Source of the DNA: Hydrogenophaga sp.
GTDB lineage: Bacteria; Pseudomonadota; Gammaproteobacteria; Burkholderiales; Burkholderiaceae_C
NCBI RefSeq assembly: GCF_026125785.1
Contig: NZ_JAHCKL010000012.1
Span: 50,678 to 114,677, forward strand
DNA length: 64,000 nt
Reading direction: 5' to 3'
Shown: positions 10,611 to 22,957 of the stretch, piece after piece
Layout of the letters: every line of letters starts with the position of its first letter
Position numbering within the stretch: position 1 is the first letter of the stretch
Position numbers and translations under genes: made by a program
Notes under the pieces: model-generated
Seen by the model: the letters and a program-made list of their open reading frames with translations, nothing else
What the model was told of the DNA's origin: nothing
Database searches by the model: none

Positions 10611-11351
10611 GTGTTTGCACCGATCCGCGGCTTCACCGGTCTGCAGCGCACGCCGCAGACCGACCTCAAGCTGGGCTCGGTGCTGGCCTTCGTGGCCGGC
10701 GCGGCCAATGCCGGTGGCTTTCTCGCGGTGGGGCAGTACACCTCCCACATGACGGGCATCCTGTCCTCGGTGACCGACCATCTGGTGCTTGGGCATTTCA
10801 CCCTGGCCATGGCCGCTGCCGGTTCGGTGCTGGCCTTCCTGCTGGGCGCCATGACGACCGCCTGGCTGGTCAACTGGGGCATGCGCCAGGAACTGCGCAG
10901 CGCCTACGGCCTGCCCTTGATCCTGGAAGCCGCCGCGCTGCTGGTGTTCGGCCTGTTCGGCGCCGCCATCGGCTTCATGACCCCGGTGTTCCTGCCGCTC
11001 ACCGTGGTGCTGCTCTGCTTCATCATGGGCCTGCAGAACGCCGTGATCACCAAGATCTCGCGCGCCACCATCCGCACCACCCATGTGACCGGACTGGTCA
11101 CGGACCTGGGCATTGAACTGGGCAAGTTGCTCTACGTGAACCGGCATCCTGGCGCCGAACCGGTCCTGGCCGATCGGCAGCGCCTGCGCGTACACGGTCA
11201 GCTCATCGCCTGCTTCTTCGTTGGCGGCCTGGCCGGCGCCCTGGGTTTCAAACACGTGGGCTTCGTCAGCACCGTCCCGCTGGCGGCGCTGCTGCTGCTG
11301 CTCGTGCTGCGCCCGGCACTGGACGACTGGCAGCGCCTGCGTGCGCCCTGA
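10611..11351 (+). CDS. DUF1275 (YoaK-like) integral membrane protein
   Basis: This is a 246-residue protein with about six hydrophobic segments. The characteristic N-terminal stretch FVAGAANAGGFLAVGQYTSH marks the DUF1275 family, inner-membrane proteins of unknown function. It begins with GTG three nt after the metG stop, so it is very likely cotranscribed with metG. The RTTHVTGLVTDLGIELGK segment in the middle is also typical. The transported or bound substrate is not known. Confidence 0.88.
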   Translation: MFAPIRGFTGLQRTPQTDLKLGSVLAFVAGAANAGGFLAVGQYTSHMTGILSSVTDHLVLGHFTLAMAAAGSVLAFLLGAMTTAWLVNWGMRQELRSAYGLPLILEAAALLVFGLFGAAIGFMTPVFLPLTVVLLCFIMGLQNAVITKISRATIRTTHVTGLVTDLGIELGKLLYVNRHPGAEPVLADRQRLRVHGQLIACFFVGGLAGALGFKHVGFVSTVPLAALLLLLVLRPALDDWQRLRAP

Positions 11352-11354
11352 TGC

Positions 11355-11858
11355 TTACTTGGGGTCCAGCTCAGGGTCGCGCACCGACCCGGTGGACACC
11401 ACCCGCAGGTCGCTGTCGAACACCACGGTGAAGATCTTCGAGTCGCTCGCGTTGGGACCGTCGAGGTAACGCCAGTCGTAGTGCGTCTGCCGCTTCGCTT
11501 CGTAGGGGGTCACTTTCATGGGTTTGCCCAGCATGCGGCGCACCGCCTCCATCGGCATGCCCGGCGTCACCCGCGCGAAGTTCTGCGGTGTCAGCACCTG
11601 GCGCAGTGCGGCCATCTTGCCGTCGGGCCCGATGGTGATCATGTAATTGCGGTGGCCCGCGGGCTGGCGGTTGTACTCGTAGATCTGGGCCCCGTCCTCG
11701 CCCTCCCAGACCGCCTCGGGAGCGCCAAAGCGCTCGCGCACATCGGCTTCGGTGGACACGCCCTCCTCGAGTTCACCGATGTTCTGCTGGTCGCAGGCCG
11801 CCAGCAGCGCCAGACACCCCGCCAGCACCAGCCCCCGCCACACCGCCGTTCCTCGCAT
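11355..11858 (-). CDS. BamE/SmpA-like outer-membrane lipoprotein
   Basis: This 167-residue protein has a lipoprotein signal: hydrophobic LVLAGCLALLAAC with a lipobox ending at Cys. The mature part has two successive BamE-like modules, one around IGELEEGVSTEADVRERFGAP and one around FARVTPGMPMEAVRRMLGKP ending in HYDWRYL. I chose the ATG at 11858 since AAGGGG precedes it; a longer start at 11879 has none. It converges on the DUF1275 gene with 3 bp between stops. True BamE function in the BAM complex is uncertain; it may be a paralogue. Confidence 0.8.
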   Translation of the reverse strand: MRGTAVWRGLVLAGCLALLAACDQQNIGELEEGVSTEADVRERFGAPEAVWEGEDGAQIYEYNRQPAGHRNYMITIGPDGKMAALRQVLTPQNFARVTPGMPMEAVRRMLGKPMKVTPYEAKRQTHYDWRYLDGPNASDSKIFTVVFDSDLRVVSTGSVRDPELDPK

Positions 11859-11958
11859 GCAGACCCCTTGTCGCCACACAAAAATTCAGTGTATACCCCG
11901 CCCCGGTACCCCTCGAACCGTCAGGCCCAGCAAGGGTTGCGAAAGGTAACATGCCACG

Positions 11959-13602
11959 ATGCTGAAAGGACTGCCGCCCCTGGCCCCATTCCGGCCCCGG
12001 CTGTTGCGGGATCTGCGGGGCTACGACCGGGACAAGCTGGCGCGCGACCTGGGCGCGGGCACCACGGTGGGCATCGTGGCCCTTCCACTGGCCATGGCCT
12101 TTGCCATCGCCAGCGGCCTCAAGCCCGAAGCGGGCCTGTGGACCGCCATCATTGCGGGCTTCCTGATCGCCGCGCTGGGCGGCACCTCGGTGCAGATTGG
12201 GGGCCCGGCAGGCGCCTTCATCGTCATCGTCTACGGCATCGTGGAGCGCTACGGCGTCGCCAACCTGCTCATCGCCACCGCCAGCGCGGGCGTGCTGCTC
12301 TTCCTCATGGGCCTGTTCCGGCTGGGCTCGCTGGTGCGCTACGTGCCGGTGAGCGTGGTGCTGGGCTTCACCAACGGTATCGCCGTGCTGATCGCGCTGT
12401 CGCAGGTGCGCGACCTGCTCGGGCTGGCCATCCCCCACATGCCGGCCAGCTTCTTCGGCCAGATCGGCGCCATGGCCGAGCACATCGGCAGCTTCAACCC
12501 CTATGCCCTCGGGCTGGGCGCGCTGTGCGTGCTGGGGCTCTTCCTCTGGCCGCGGCTGTGGGCGGTGGATTCGCAGTTCCGCCGCCAGCTGCAAGCCCTG
12601 GACACCGTCAGCGCGCTGCGCGCCACCTCGCGCATCCCCGGTCCGGTGGTGGCGCTGGTCACGCTCACCCTGCTGGCCTGGGCATTGCACCTGCCGGTGG
12701 AGACCATCGGCTCACGTTTCGGCGGCATACCGCAAGGCGCCCCTGCGTTCCAACTGCCGGAGTTCTCCTGGGAGACCGCGCGCCTGCTCGTAACGCCCAC
12801 GTTGACCATTGCCCTGCTCGGAGCGATCGAGTCCCTGCTGTGCGCACGCGTGGCCGACCAGTTGGGCGACCGCCCCAAGCACGACCCCAACCAGGAGCTG
12901 ATGGCCCAGGGGATCGCCAACACCGTGGTGCCGTTCTTTGGCGGCATGCCGGCCACCGGCACCATCGCGCGCACCGTCACCAATATCCGCTCGGGTGCCG
13001 TCTCGCCCGTGGCGGGCATGGTGCATGCGCTCACCCTGGCGGCCGTGGTGCTGCTGGCCGCACCCCTGGCTTTCCACATCCCGCTGGCGGTGCTGGCCGG
13101 CGTGCTGCTGTTCGTGGCCTGGAACATGGGCGAGTGGCGCGAGTTCGCACGCCTGCGGCACTTCAGCAACCACTACCGGCTGATGCTGCTGTCCACCTTC
13201 TTCGTGACCATCGTCTTCGATCTCACCGTGGCGGTGGAACTGGGGCTGGTGCTGGCGGTGGTGCTGTTCGTGCGGCGCCAGAGCGCCATCTTCCGCGCCG
13301 AGGCCGTGGCCCGCACCCCGCAGCAGCTCACCTACCGCCTCTACGGCTCGCTGTTCTTCGGCGCGGTGGCCAAGATCGACCCGATCGTGGCCGAGGTGGA
13401 GCAACACCCCGGCCCCGTCAACGTCATGCTCGACGCCAGCCAGCTCATTTCCCTGGACACCACCGGGCTGGATGCGCTGGAGCAGTTGCACAAGGCGGTG
13501 CACAAACGGGGTGGCCAACTCGGCATGGTCGGCCTGCATGAGCAGCCGCGCTCCCTGATCGAGCGTTCCGGGTTCGCCACGCGCCTGACCACCTGCCAAT
13601 GA
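11959..13602 (+). CDS. SulP-family anion permease with STAS domain
   Basis: This 547-residue SLC26/SulP transporter has an N-terminal membrane domain (about 35-420) and a C-terminal cytosolic STAS domain (about 435-547). Family features include PLAMAFAIASGLKPEAGLW in the first helices, GGTSVQIGGPAGAFIV, and SQLISLDTTGLDALEQLHK around the STAS phosphorylation-type helix. Substrates in the family include sulfate, bicarbonate and other anions; the substrate here cannot be read from sequence. It is divergent from the lipoprotein gene. Confidence 0.93.
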   Translation: MLKGLPPLAPFRPRLLRDLRGYDRDKLARDLGAGTTVGIVALPLAMAFAIASGLKPEAGLWTAIIAGFLIAALGGTSVQIGGPAGAFIVIVYGIVERYGVANLLIATASAGVLLFLMGLFRLGSLVRYVPVSVVLGFTNGIAVLIALSQVRDLLGLAIPHMPASFFGQIGAMAEHIGSFNPYALGLGALCVLGLFLWPRLWAVDSQFRRQLQALDTVSALRATSRIPGPVVALVTLTLLAWALHLPVETIGSRFGGIPQGAPAFQLPEFSWETARLLVTPTLTIALLGAIESLLCARVADQLGDRPKHDPNQELMAQGIANTVVPFFGGMPATGTIARTVTNIRSGAVSPVAGMVHALTLAAVVLLAAPLAFHIPLAVLAGVLLFVAWNMGEWREFARLRHFSNHYRLMLLSTFFVTIVFDLTVAVELGLVLAVVLFVRRQSAIFRAEAVARTPQQLTYRLYGSLFFGAVAKIDPIVAEVEQHPGPVNVMLDASQLISLDTTGLDALEQLHKAVHKRGGQLGMVGLHEQPRSLIERSGFATRLTTCQ

Positions 13603-13671
13603 CCCCGGAGCCCGCCCGGTGGGCCGGCCCGGTAAAATCCCTCTTCCTTTCGCCCTGCCCGCCAGACCACC

Positions 13672-13884
13672 ATGTCCTTCTTCCGCCGCCCCGACTACAC
13701 GTCCGACACGACGCAGTTCATCGAACAGCTCAAGGCCACGCGACCCGGGCTGGAGGCATCGCAGCGCGAAGGCCGGGCGCGTCTGTGGGACAAGCAGATC
13801 GACCGGGAATTCCAGGCCAGGGCCGAGGCCGCGCGGGTGCCTCAGAAGCCCTACGTCTACCAGACCAGCGCCGACCAGGCCTGA
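13672..13884 (+). CDS. DUF3460 family small protein
   Basis: This 70-residue soluble protein begins MSFFRRPDYTSDTTQFIEQL and continues with the charged LWDKQIDREFQARAEAARVPQKPYVY (not shown in full), typical of DUF3460, a betaproteobacterial family of unknown function. A TAAAAT -10-like element lies at 13633-13638. scpA follows after 11 nt, an arrangement I recognise in related genomes, so cotranscription is likely. Confidence 0.87.
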   Translation: MSFFRRPDYTSDTTQFIEQLKATRPGLEASQREGRARLWDKQIDREFQARAEAARVPQKPYVYQTSADQA

Positions 13885-13895
13885 ACCCCCACGCC

Positions 13896-14750
13896 ATGAG
13901 CGGCGAGCCCCATATGCTCGACGAGGCCCCGCAAGGCCTGGACGAGGTGCTGCCCACCGTGGTGGACCACGTGGCGCTCGCCCGCCTCTACGGCGAACCG
14001 CTGTTCGCGCTGCCGCGCGACCTGTACATCCCGCCCGACGCGCTGCAGATCTTCCTGGAGGCCTTCGAAGGACCGCTGGACCTGCTGCTCTACCTGATCC
14101 GCAAGCAGAACTTCAACATCCTCGACATTCCCATGGCGGCGGTGACACGCCAGTACCTGAGCTACGTCGACGAGATCCGCGCCAGCAACCTGGAACTGGC
14201 GGCAGAGTACCTGCTGATGGCCGCCATGCTGATCGAGATCAAGTCGCGCATGCTGCTGCCGCCGAAAAAGACGGCCGAGGGCGAGGAGCCGGAAGACCCG
14301 CGCGCCGAACTGGTGCGCCGCCTGCTGGAATACGAGCAGATGAAGCTGGCCGCGCAGCGCCTGGCCGACTGCCCGCAATACGGCCGCGACTTCCTGCGTG
14401 CCCAGGTCTATGTGGAGCAGGCGCTGGCGCCCCGTTTCCCTGACGTGAGCGCGCTGGACCTGCAGAGCGCCTGGCGCGACATCCTGCGCCGTGCCCGGCT
14501 GGTGCAGCACCACAAGATCAGCCGCGAGGAGCTTTCCGTCCGCGAGCACATGAGCATCGTGCTGCGGCGGCTCCAGGGCCAGAAGTTCGTCGAATTCGGC
14601 GACCTGTTCGACCCTGCCATGGGCGCGCCCGTGCTGGTCGTGACCTTCATCGCCATGCTGGAATTGGCCAAGGAAACCCTGATCGAGCTGACCCAGGCCG
14701 AAGCCTTCGCCCCCATCTACGTGCGGCTGGCCTACACCCCCAGCGCATGA
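13896..14750 (+). CDS. scpA: Segregation and condensation protein A
   Basis: ScpA is the kleisin subunit of the Smc-ScpAB chromosome condensation complex. The 284-residue protein has the family start of the conserved region, [20 protein letters not shown] (about 51-70), followed by [17 protein letters not shown] and the aliphatic [24 protein letters not shown] segment, here named by its ends only. I chose the ATG at 13896, giving a short N-terminal extension; the frame runs further upstream into DUF3460 but that overlap is implausible. scpB is not adjacent. Confidence 0.93.
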   Translation: MSGEPHMLDEAPQGLDEVLPTVVDHVALARLYGEPLFALPRDLYIPPDALQIFLEAFEGPLDLLLYLIRKQNFNILDIPMAAVTRQYLSYVDEIRASNLELAAEYLLMAAMLIEIKSRMLLPPKKTAEGEEPEDPRAELVRRLLEYEQMKLAAQRLADCPQYGRDFLRAQVYVEQALAPRFPDVSALDLQSAWRDILRRARLVQHHKISREELSVREHMSIVLRRLQGQKFVEFGDLFDPAMGAPVLVVTFIAMLELAKETLIELTQAEAFAPIYVRLAYTPSA

Positions 14751-14805
14751 CCGCCACCGCGCCCCGCCGCCCCATGGGGCGGCTCCCGTACCACCTCCGC
14801 GCAGC

Positions 14806-16413
14806 ATGACCGACTTGCACCGCTTTGACGTTCTCATCATTGGCAGCGGGCTGGCCGGCCTCACCGCCGCCCTGCACCTCGCCCCCACGCACCGGGTAGC
14901 CGTGGTGACCAAGCGCGCCCTCACCGATGGTTCGAGCAATTGGGCCCAGGGCGGCCTGGCCGCCGTGCTGGCCGAGGGCGACAGCTACGCCTCCCACGTC
15001 GATGACACGCTGGTCGCGGGCGCCGGCCTGTGCGATCTGGAAGCCACCCGCTTCACGGTGGAGAACGCGCCCGCGGCCATTGCCTGGCTGCGCGAGCTGG
15101 GCGTCCCCTTCTCGACCGAGGACGGCGAACTGCACCTCACGCGCGAGGGCGGCCACAGCCACCGGCGCATCGTGCACGCGGCCGACGCCACCGGTGCGGC
15201 CGTGCAGGCCACGCTGCTGGAGCGCGTGCTGGCCACGCCGCAGATCAAGATCTTCGAGCACCACATGCTGGTGGACCTGATCACCGACCGCAAGCTGCCC
15301 GACCACGACCCGGCTCCGCGCCAGGCCGAGCGCTGCTACGGCGCCTACGTGCTCGACACCGTGCGCGACGAGGTCGTCACCTTCAGCGCCACCCACACCG
15401 TGCTGGCCACCGGCGGCGCGGGCAAGGTCTATCTCTACACCACCAATCCCGACACCGCCACCGGCGACGGCATCGCCGCCGCCTGGCGCGCCGGCTGCCA
15501 AGTGGGCAACATGGAGTTCATCCAGTTCCACCCCACCTGTCTCTACCACCCTCACGCCAAGAGCTTCCTGATCTCCGAAGCGGTGCGTGGCGAAGGCGGG
15601 TTGCTCAAGCTGCCTCCTGCGCTGGGAGGTCACCGCTTCATGCCCGACCATGACCCGCGCGCCGAACTCGCGCCGCGCGACGTGGTGGCCCGCGCCATCG
15701 ACTTCGAGATGAAGAAGCACGGTCTGGACTGCGTCCACCTGGACATCTCCCACCAGCCGGCCGAGTTCCTGCGTGAGCACTTCCCCAACATCCTGGCGCG
15801 CTGCGCGGAACTGGGCATCGACATCACCAAGGAGCCCATTCCCGTGGTGCCGGCGGCGCACTACACCTGCGGCGGCGTGGTGACCGACCTCACCGGCAGC
15901 ACCGGCATCGCCGGCCTGTATGCGGTGGGCGAAACCACCTGCACCGGCCTGCACGGTGCCAACCGGCTGGCCAGCAACTCGCTGGTCGAATGCATGGTGT
16001 TCGCCCAAGGCGCCGTCGGCGCGATCCTCAACGCCGGCAGCGTGCCCATGCCCGCCATGCCCCTGTGGGACGACAGCCAGGTGACGGACGCCGACGAGCA
16101 GGTGGTGATCTCGCACAACTGGGACGAGCTGCGCCGCTTCATGTGGGACTACGTCGGCATTGTGCGCACCAACAAGCGGCTGGAGCGCGCCGCGCACCGC
16201 ATCTCGCTGCTGCAGCGGGAAATCCACGAGTTCTACTCGCAATTCCACGTCACGCGCGACCTGCTGGAGTTGCGCAACCTCGTGCAGGTGGCCGACCTGA
16301 TCGTGATGTCGGCCATGATGCGGCACGAAAGCCGCGGCCTGCACTTCAGCCGCGACTACCCTGACCTGCTGCCCGAAGCCAAGCCGACGATACTGGTGCC
16401 GCCGGCGAGGTAA
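14806..16413 (+). CDS. nadB: L-aspartate oxidase
   Basis: NadB is the FAD enzyme that oxidises aspartate to iminoaspartate, the first step of de novo NAD synthesis. The 535-residue length matches the family (E. coli 540). It has the dinucleotide fold [17 protein letters not shown] at the N-terminus, [12 protein letters not shown], and [14 protein letters not shown] near the active site, plus the C-terminal helical domain. It converges with nadA, whose product uses iminoaspartate. Confidence 0.97.
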   Translation: MTDLHRFDVLIIGSGLAGLTAALHLAPTHRVAVVTKRALTDGSSNWAQGGLAAVLAEGDSYASHVDDTLVAGAGLCDLEATRFTVENAPAAIAWLRELGVPFSTEDGELHLTREGGHSHRRIVHAADATGAAVQATLLERVLATPQIKIFEHHMLVDLITDRKLPDHDPAPRQAERCYGAYVLDTVRDEVVTFSATHTVLATGGAGKVYLYTTNPDTATGDGIAAAWRAGCQVGNMEFIQFHPTCLYHPHAKSFLISEAVRGEGGLLKLPPALGGHRFMPDHDPRAELAPRDVVARAIDFEMKKHGLDCVHLDISHQPAEFLREHFPNILARCAELGIDITKEPIPVVPAAHYTCGGVVTDLTGSTGIAGLYAVGETTCTGLHGANRLASNSLVECMVFAQGAVGAILNAGSVPMPAMPLWDDSQVTDADEQVVISHNWDELRRFMWDYVGIVRTNKRLERAAHRISLLQREIHEFYSQFHVTRDLLELRNLVQVADLIVMSAMMRHESRGLHFSRDYPDLLPEAKPTILVPPAR

Positions 16414-16459
16414 GGGACGCCCTCGAGTAGTCCGCGCCAGCGCGGCGACAGCAGCGTTC

Positions 16460-17572
16460 TTACGCAGCGCCGATGTGGGGCACCAGGGCGCCGGGGTTCT
16501 GCCCTCCGCGCTGAGCCGCCGTGAACGCCAGCATGCGGTCGATCGGCAGACGGGCCCGCTCGATCAGCGCCGGATCCACGTGGATCTGGTTCAGGCCTTT
16601 CTCCAGCACCTGCGCCACACCGGCCAGGCCGTTCATGGCCATCCAGGGGCAGTGCGCGCAGCTCTTGCAGGTGGCGCTGTTGCCGGCGGTAGGCGCCTCG
16701 AAGAACACCTTGCCGGGGTTCTGCTGACGCAGCATGTGCATCATGCCGTTGTCGGTGGCGACGATGAACTCGGTGGCGTCCATCTCGCGCGCGGCCTTGA
16801 GGATGGCCGAGGTCGAGCCGACCGCGTCGGCCAACGCCACGACGTCGGCGGGACTCTCCGGATGAACCAGCACCTTGGCCTTGGGGTGCTCCTTGATGAG
16901 CGCTTCGAGTTCGAAGGCCTTGAACTCGTCGTGCACGATGCACGAGCCAGACCACATGACCATGTCGGCACCGGTTTCGCGCTGGATGTAGGCGCCCAGG
17001 TGCTTGTCCGGCGCCCAGAGGATCTTGTGCCCTTTGTCCTTGAGCGCGCGCACGATGTCCAGCGCGCAACTGGAGGTGACCAGCCAGTCGGAACGCGCCT
17101 TCACCGCCGCGCTGGTGTTCGCATACACCACCACCGTGCGGTCGGGGTGGGCGTCGCAGAAGGCACTGAATTCGTCGATCGGGCAGCCCAGGTCCAGCGA
17201 GCAGTTGGCGTCCAGGTCGGGCATGAGCACCGTCTTTTCCGGGCTCAGGATCTTGGCCGTCTCACCCATGAAGCGCACGCCGGAAACCACCAGGGTGGTG
17301 GCGGGATGGTCACGTCCGAAGCGCGCCATTTCGAGCGAATCGCTGACGATGCCGCCGGTCTCCACCGCGAGGTCCTGCAGGTCAGGGTGCACGTAGTAGT
17401 GCGACACCATCACCGCATTGCGTTGCTTGAGCAGTGCGCGGATGCGCTCCTTGAGTTCGGCCCGTTGCTTCGGACCGGGTTCCACCGGTACGCGCGCCCA
17501 GGCGTGCTGCGTCGGGCATGCAGGTTGTTCGTACTCGACGTCGATCACGTCGCTGGCTGCCGTGGGGTTCAT
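16460..17572 (-). CDS. nadA: Quinolinate synthase
   Basis: NadA condenses iminoaspartate with dihydroxyacetone phosphate to quinolinate, using an oxygen-sensitive [4Fe-4S] cluster. The 370-residue protein shows the cysteine contexts expected for cluster binding: [23 protein letters not shown] and [14 protein letters not shown] chose the ATG at 17572, which has GGAGG nine nt upstream, over a longer frame start at 17599. nadC lies 34 bp upstream on the same strand, so the two probably form an operon nadC-nadA. Confidence 0.97.
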   Translation of the reverse strand: MNPTAASDVIDVEYEQPACPTQHAWARVPVEPGPKQRAELKERIRALLKQRNAVMVSHYYVHPDLQDLAVETGGIVSDSLEMARFGRDHPATTLVVSGVRFMGETAKILSPEKTVLMPDLDANCSLDLGCPIDEFSAFCDAHPDRTVVVYANTSAAVKARSDWLVTSSCALDIVRALKDKGHKILWAPDKHLGAYIQRETGADMVMWSGSCIVHDEFKAFELEALIKEHPKAKVLVHPESPADVVALADAVGSTSAILKAAREMDATEFIVATDNGMMHMLRQQNPGKVFFEAPTAGNSATCKSCAHCPWMAMNGLAGVAQVLEKGLNQIHVDPALIERARLPIDRMLAFTAAQRGGQNPGALVPHIGAA

Positions 17573-17606
17573 CTTGTTTTGCCTCCGAAGAAAACGCACC
17601 TCGGGC

Positions 17607-18470
17607 TCAAATGGCCTCGAAGCGCATGGAGAAGTCGGTGGCCTTGACGTCCTTGGTCAGGCTCCCGATGGAAATGCGGTCGACCCCGGTTTCCGCAAGG
17701 GCCCGGACCGTCTGCAGGTTCACGCCGCCGGAGATCTCCAGCACCGCACGCCCGGCGTTGCGGTGCACCGCCTCGCGCAGGTCCGCTGGCGCCATGTTGT
17801 CCAGCAGCACCATGGTCGCCCCATGCGCGAGCGCTTCCTCCAGCTGGGCCAGCGTCTCCACCTCGATTTCCACGAAGCGGGCCGCAGGCGCGGTGTCGCG
17901 CACACGCTGCAGCACCTGGGCCACGCCACCCGCGGCGGCAATGTGGTTTTCCTTGATGAGCACGGCGTCGTACAGACCGATGCGGTGGTTGACACCGCCA
18001 CCGGTCTTCACGGCGTACTTCTGGGCCAGCCGCAGGCCCGGCAGGGTCTTGCGCGTGTCCACGATCTGAGCGCGGGTGCCGGCCACGGCATCGACAAAGC
18101 TCGCGGTGCGCGTGGCCACGGCAGAGAGCAACTGCAGGAAATTGAGCGCGGTACGTTCGGCCGTGAGCAGCGGCTGGGCCAGGCCCTCGATGCTGAGCAC
18201 CACCTGGTCGGCAGCACAGCGGGTACCTTCGGCCACATGCCATTGCAGGCGCGCCCGCGGGTCCAGGGCCAGCACCGCCGCCTCCACCCACGGCGATCCG
18301 CAGATGACCGCGGATTCGCGCGCCAGGATGCGCGCGCGCGCTGGCCGCGCCGCATTCACCAGCGCCGCCGTCAGATCGCCACCGCCGACGTCTTCGGCGA
18401 GCGCCCGGGCCACATCGGCCCGGGCCAGTTCGCGGATGTCTTCGGAGCTGAATTCAGAGAAATGTTTCAT
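17607..18470 (-). CDS. nadC: Nicotinate-nucleotide pyrophosphorylase (carboxylating)
   Basis: NadC converts quinolinate and PRPP to nicotinate mononucleotide, completing the de novo branch begun by NadB and NadA. The 287-residue protein has [11 protein letters not shown] (PRPP/quinolinate site), [10 protein letters not shown] and the C-terminal LDRISIG-type barrel motif, seen as [14 protein letters not shown] chose the ATG at 18470; a TTG start nine nt upstream is possible, and neither has a clear ribosome-binding site. It is divergent from panB and leads nadA. Confidence 0.96.
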   Translation of the reverse strand: MKHFSEFSSEDIRELARADVARALAEDVGGGDLTAALVNAARPARARILARESAVICGSPWVEAAVLALDPRARLQWHVAEGTRCAADQVVLSIEGLAQPLLTAERTALNFLQLLSAVATRTASFVDAVAGTRAQIVDTRKTLPGLRLAQKYAVKTGGGVNHRIGLYDAVLIKENHIAAAGGVAQVLQRVRDTAPAARFVEIEVETLAQLEEALAHGATMVLLDNMAPADLREAVHRNAGRAVLEISGGVNLQTVRALAETGVDRISIGSLTKDVKATDFSMRFEAI

Positions 18471-18546
18471 GGGCCGCAAGCATACCGGGATGGTCTATAG
18501 TCCCCCCCATTCTGACCGACCCCCCGCCATTGCGCGGACCACGCAC

Positions 18547-20356
<1,810 letters not shown>

Positions 20357-20481
20357 CTGCGCAAACCTCCGCGCCGCATTTCGCACGCCTTCCCGGACAT
20401 TGTCTCCAGAGCCAATGCCGGACCTGCGGCGTTCTCTCTGGCTGGAACGGGTGGTTCGCAGACTCCAGAGGGCTTCCCGGC

Positions 20482-21504
20482 CTACTGCGCTTCCTGCTTG
20501 GGATCCCGCCCCATCAGAGCGGCCACGGCCTGTGCGGGCTTCAACCTGCCCTCCAGAAGTGCCACAACGGCCTCGCTGATGGGCATGTCCACGCCCAGCA
20601 AGCGCGCCCGCTGCACCACGGTCTGCGCGCTGTAGACCCCTTCCGCCACGTGGCCCAGCGACGCCAGCGCCTCCTGCAAACCCAGGCCTTGCGCCAGCAG
20701 CTGGCCGACCTTGCGGTTGCGAGACAGGTCGCCGGTCGCCGTCAGCACCAGATCCCCCAGACCGGAGAGCCCCATGAAGGTCTCGGTGCGGGCACCCAGC
20801 GCCACACCCAGGCGGGTCATCTCGGCCAGGCCGCGCGTGATGAGCGCGGCGCGCGCATTCAGGCCCAGCGCCAGGCCATCGCACAGGCCGGTGGCGATGG
20901 CCAGCACGTTTTTCACCGCTCCGCCCACCTCCACGCCCACGATGTCCTCGTTGGCGTAGACGCGCAGGCTGGAACTGTGAAACGCCGCCACCAGCACATC
21001 GCGCACACAGGCGAACTCGCTCGCCGCCACCAGGGCCGTCGGCTGGCCGCGGGCCACTTCCTGCGCGAAGCTCGGCCCGCTGAGCACCCCGGCCTTGAGC
21101 CGAGGCGCCACCTGCTGCTGGATCTCGTGTCCCATCAGGCCAGACCCCCAGGCGGGGTCCTGCGGGGCCTCCAGGCCCTTGCACAGCCAGGCCACTGGGG
21201 ACGTATGTTCCGCCAGTTGCGTCAGCAGGCCGCGCAAGCCGGCCATCGGCGTCCCCAATACGACGAGGTCGGCGGACCACAAGGTCGCCCCCAACCCATC
21301 CAGTGGACCATCCAGGACGTCAAGCGCGGGCGTCAGCACCACGCCCGGCAGGTAGCGCTGGTTCTCGCGCCGCTCACGCATGTCGCGCGCCTGCTGCGGG
21401 TCGCGCGCCCACAGGCTGACCTGGCGAAATGCCCCGTCCTGCGCGGCGGCGCTGACCGCCAGGGCTGTGCCCCAGGCGCCCGCGCCAAGCACGATGATGT
21501 TCAT
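20482..21504 (-). CDS. gpsA: Glycerol-3-phosphate dehydrogenase [NAD(P)+]
   Basis: GpsA reduces dihydroxyacetone phosphate to sn-glycerol-3-phosphate for phospholipid synthesis. The 340-residue protein has the N-terminal Rossmann motif [12 protein letters not shown], the catalytic-lysine region [19 protein letters not shown], and [17 protein letters not shown]. It is the last gene of a minus-strand run rhodanese-grxC-secB-gpsA, with 25 bp to secB. The grxC-secB-gpsA order is also known in gammaproteobacteria. Confidence 0.97.
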   Translation of the reverse strand: MNIIVLGAGAWGTALAVSAAAQDGAFRQVSLWARDPQQARDMRERRENQRYLPGVVLTPALDVLDGPLDGLGATLWSADLVVLGTPMAGLRGLLTQLAEHTSPVAWLCKGLEAPQDPAWGSGLMGHEIQQQVAPRLKAGVLSGPSFAQEVARGQPTALVAASEFACVRDVLVAAFHSSSLRVYANEDIVGVEVGGAVKNVLAIATGLCDGLALGLNARAALITRGLAEMTRLGVALGARTETFMGLSGLGDLVLTATGDLSRNRKVGQLLAQGLGLQEALASLGHVAEGVYSAQTVVQRARLLGVDMPISEAVVALLEGRLKPAQAVAALMGRDPKQEAQ

Positions 21505-21529
21505 CGGGCCTGCGGTCCGTCCGCTGTGC

Positions 21530-21988
21530 TTACTGCGTAACGATGCGCGGTGCGTCCTGCTCCGCCTGGGCCTGTTGCTGTTCGTACATGGCCTGGAAAT
21601 TGATCTCGGCCAGATGCACGGGCGGGAAGCCGGCGCGCTGCACGATGTCGGCCACGTTGCCGCGAAGGTAGGGGTAGACGATCTGCGGGCAGGCGATGCC
21701 CATGATCGGACCCATCTGCTCCTGCGGCAGGTTGCGGATCTCGAAAATGCCGGCCTGCTTGGCCTCGACCAGGAACACCGTCTTGTCCTTGATCTTGGTG
21801 GTCACGGTGGCGGTCACACTGACCTCGAACACACCATCGGCCACGGGGCTGGCTTCCACACCCAGCTGAATGTCCACCGAGGGCTGCTCCTGCTCCAGCA
21901 GGATGGCCGGCGAATTGGGCTGCTCCAGCGAAGCCTCCTTGAGGTAGACGCGCTGGATCTGAAAGGTCGGTTCCTGGTTTTCTGCCAT
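21530..21988 (-). CDS. secB: Protein-export chaperone SecB
   Basis: SecB is a homotetrameric cytosolic chaperone that keeps preproteins unfolded and hands them to SecA. The 152-residue product begins [18 protein letters not shown] and includes [18 protein letters not shown], both typical. I chose the ATG at 21988; the frame runs further upstream into the spacer. The 114-bp gap to grxC holds a GC-rich inverted repeat (about 22067-22083) followed on the minus strand by CATAAT (22059-22064), a possible secB -10 box. Confidence 0.97.
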   Translation of the reverse strand: MAENQEPTFQIQRVYLKEASLEQPNSPAILLEQEQPSVDIQLGVEASPVADGVFEVSVTATVTTKIKDKTVFLVEAKQAGIFEIRNLPQEQMGPIMGIACPQIVYPYLRGNVADIVQRAGFPPVHLAEINFQAMYEQQQAQAEQDAPRIVTQ

Positions 21989-22102
21989 GGTGTGTCTCGG
22001 AAAAAGGGCAAACGCAAACCCGCCGGGGATGGCTTCTCCCACAGCGGGCGAAAAGCGGATTATGTCAGCCCGGCCCAGGCCGGGCCTTCACTGGCGGGAG
22101 GG

Positions 22103-22360
22103 TCAGGCCTGCAGCAGCGGCATCAAGCCGCCCTGGCCATCGAGCGCATGCAGATCGTCGCAGCCCCCCACGTGGGTGTCGCCGATGAAGATCTGGGGCA
22201 CGCTGGTCCGGCCGGTCAGCCGCGTCATCTGCGAACGCAGCTCGGGCTGTCCATCGACATAGATCTCCTCCATGTCCACCACGCCCCTGCGTTCGAGCAA
22301 GGACTTGGCCCGGCTGCAATACGGGCAATAGGCGCTGGTGAACATCTTGACTTTGGCCAT
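22103..22360 (-). CDS. grxC: Glutaredoxin 3
   Basis: An 85-residue dithiol glutaredoxin that reduces disulfides and glutathione mixed disulfides. The redox motif CPYC is at residues 12-15, with TSVPQIFIGDTHVGGCDDL supplying the cis-proline and glutathione-binding residues. I chose the ATG at 22360 giving MAKVKMFTS; the longer frame overlaps the rhodanese gene. It lies between the rhodanese gene (34 bp upstream) and secB. Confidence 0.96.
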   Translation of the reverse strand: MAKVKMFTSAYCPYCSRAKSLLERRGVVDMEEIYVDGQPELRSQMTRLTGRTSVPQIFIGDTHVGGCDDLHALDGQGGLMPLLQA

Positions 22361-22394
22361 GGAAGGATCCTGCAAACCGGGAAGCGGCAGATGA

Positions 22395-22805
22395 TCAGTC
22401 TTTTTCGACCGGCAGGTTGGCCGCCCGCCAGGCACCCATGCCACCCGAGAGGGATTGCGCGTCCGCATAGCCGAGTTTGCGGGCGATGGCCACGGCACGG
22501 TTGGCCCGTGCGCCGCTGGCGCACACCATGACGATGGGCATCGCCTTGTTCTTGACGACACCCGGGAGCTTGGCTTCCAGTTCGCCCAGCGGCAGGTTCT
22601 TCGCGCCTTTGACGTGCCCGGCGGCGAACTCGCCCGGCTCGCAGACGTCCACCACCACCGCCTTGTCGTGGTTCATGCGTTGCACCGCCTGCGCAGCATT
22701 GAGCGTGCCGGCGCGACCACCAGCAGCCACCGCCGGCCACACCAGCATGGCGCCGGCGGTGAATGCCACGGCGATAAGAATCCAGTTTTCGATGAAGAAA
22801 CTCAC
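22395..22805 (-). CDS. Membrane-anchored rhodanese-like protein
   Basis: This 136-residue protein has an N-terminal transmembrane helix (about 6-25) and one rhodanese domain. The catalytic cysteine is in the loop [11 protein letters not shown], and [20 protein letters not shown] is the conserved N-terminal domain motif. I chose a GTG start at 22805, which has AAGGTG upstream. It resembles the YibN family often found before grxC-secB. A sulfurtransferase role is inferred; the physiological substrate is unknown. Confidence 0.88.
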   Translation of the reverse strand: MSFFIENWILIAVAFTAGAMLVWPAVAAGGRAGTLNAAQAVQRMNHDKAVVVDVCEPGEFAAGHVKGAKNLPLGELEAKLPGVVKNKAMPIVMVCASGARANRAVAIARKLGYADAQSLSGGMGAWRAANLPVEKD

Positions 22806-22957
22806 TGAGACACCTTTCGAGTAAGCGAGGGATTTTAGAATGCTTGCCTGCGCCTTGCCCTGCCAGTCCCCGCGCAAACTTTCCGGACACCGTCCGGCCG
22901 CCCCCGGGCGTCGTCCGCCCGTCCTTGACCACCCTCCTTCAATTCCGCACCCGTCCC

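Noticed and set aside
8421-11255. A 944-codon open frame on the minus strand
   Set aside because: It lies antisense to metG and the DUF1275 gene, which have clear family motifs and correct lengths.
16414-16459. Terminator between convergent nadB and nadA
   Set aside because: A short CGCG-type inverted repeat is present but has no T tract and is too weak to support a call.
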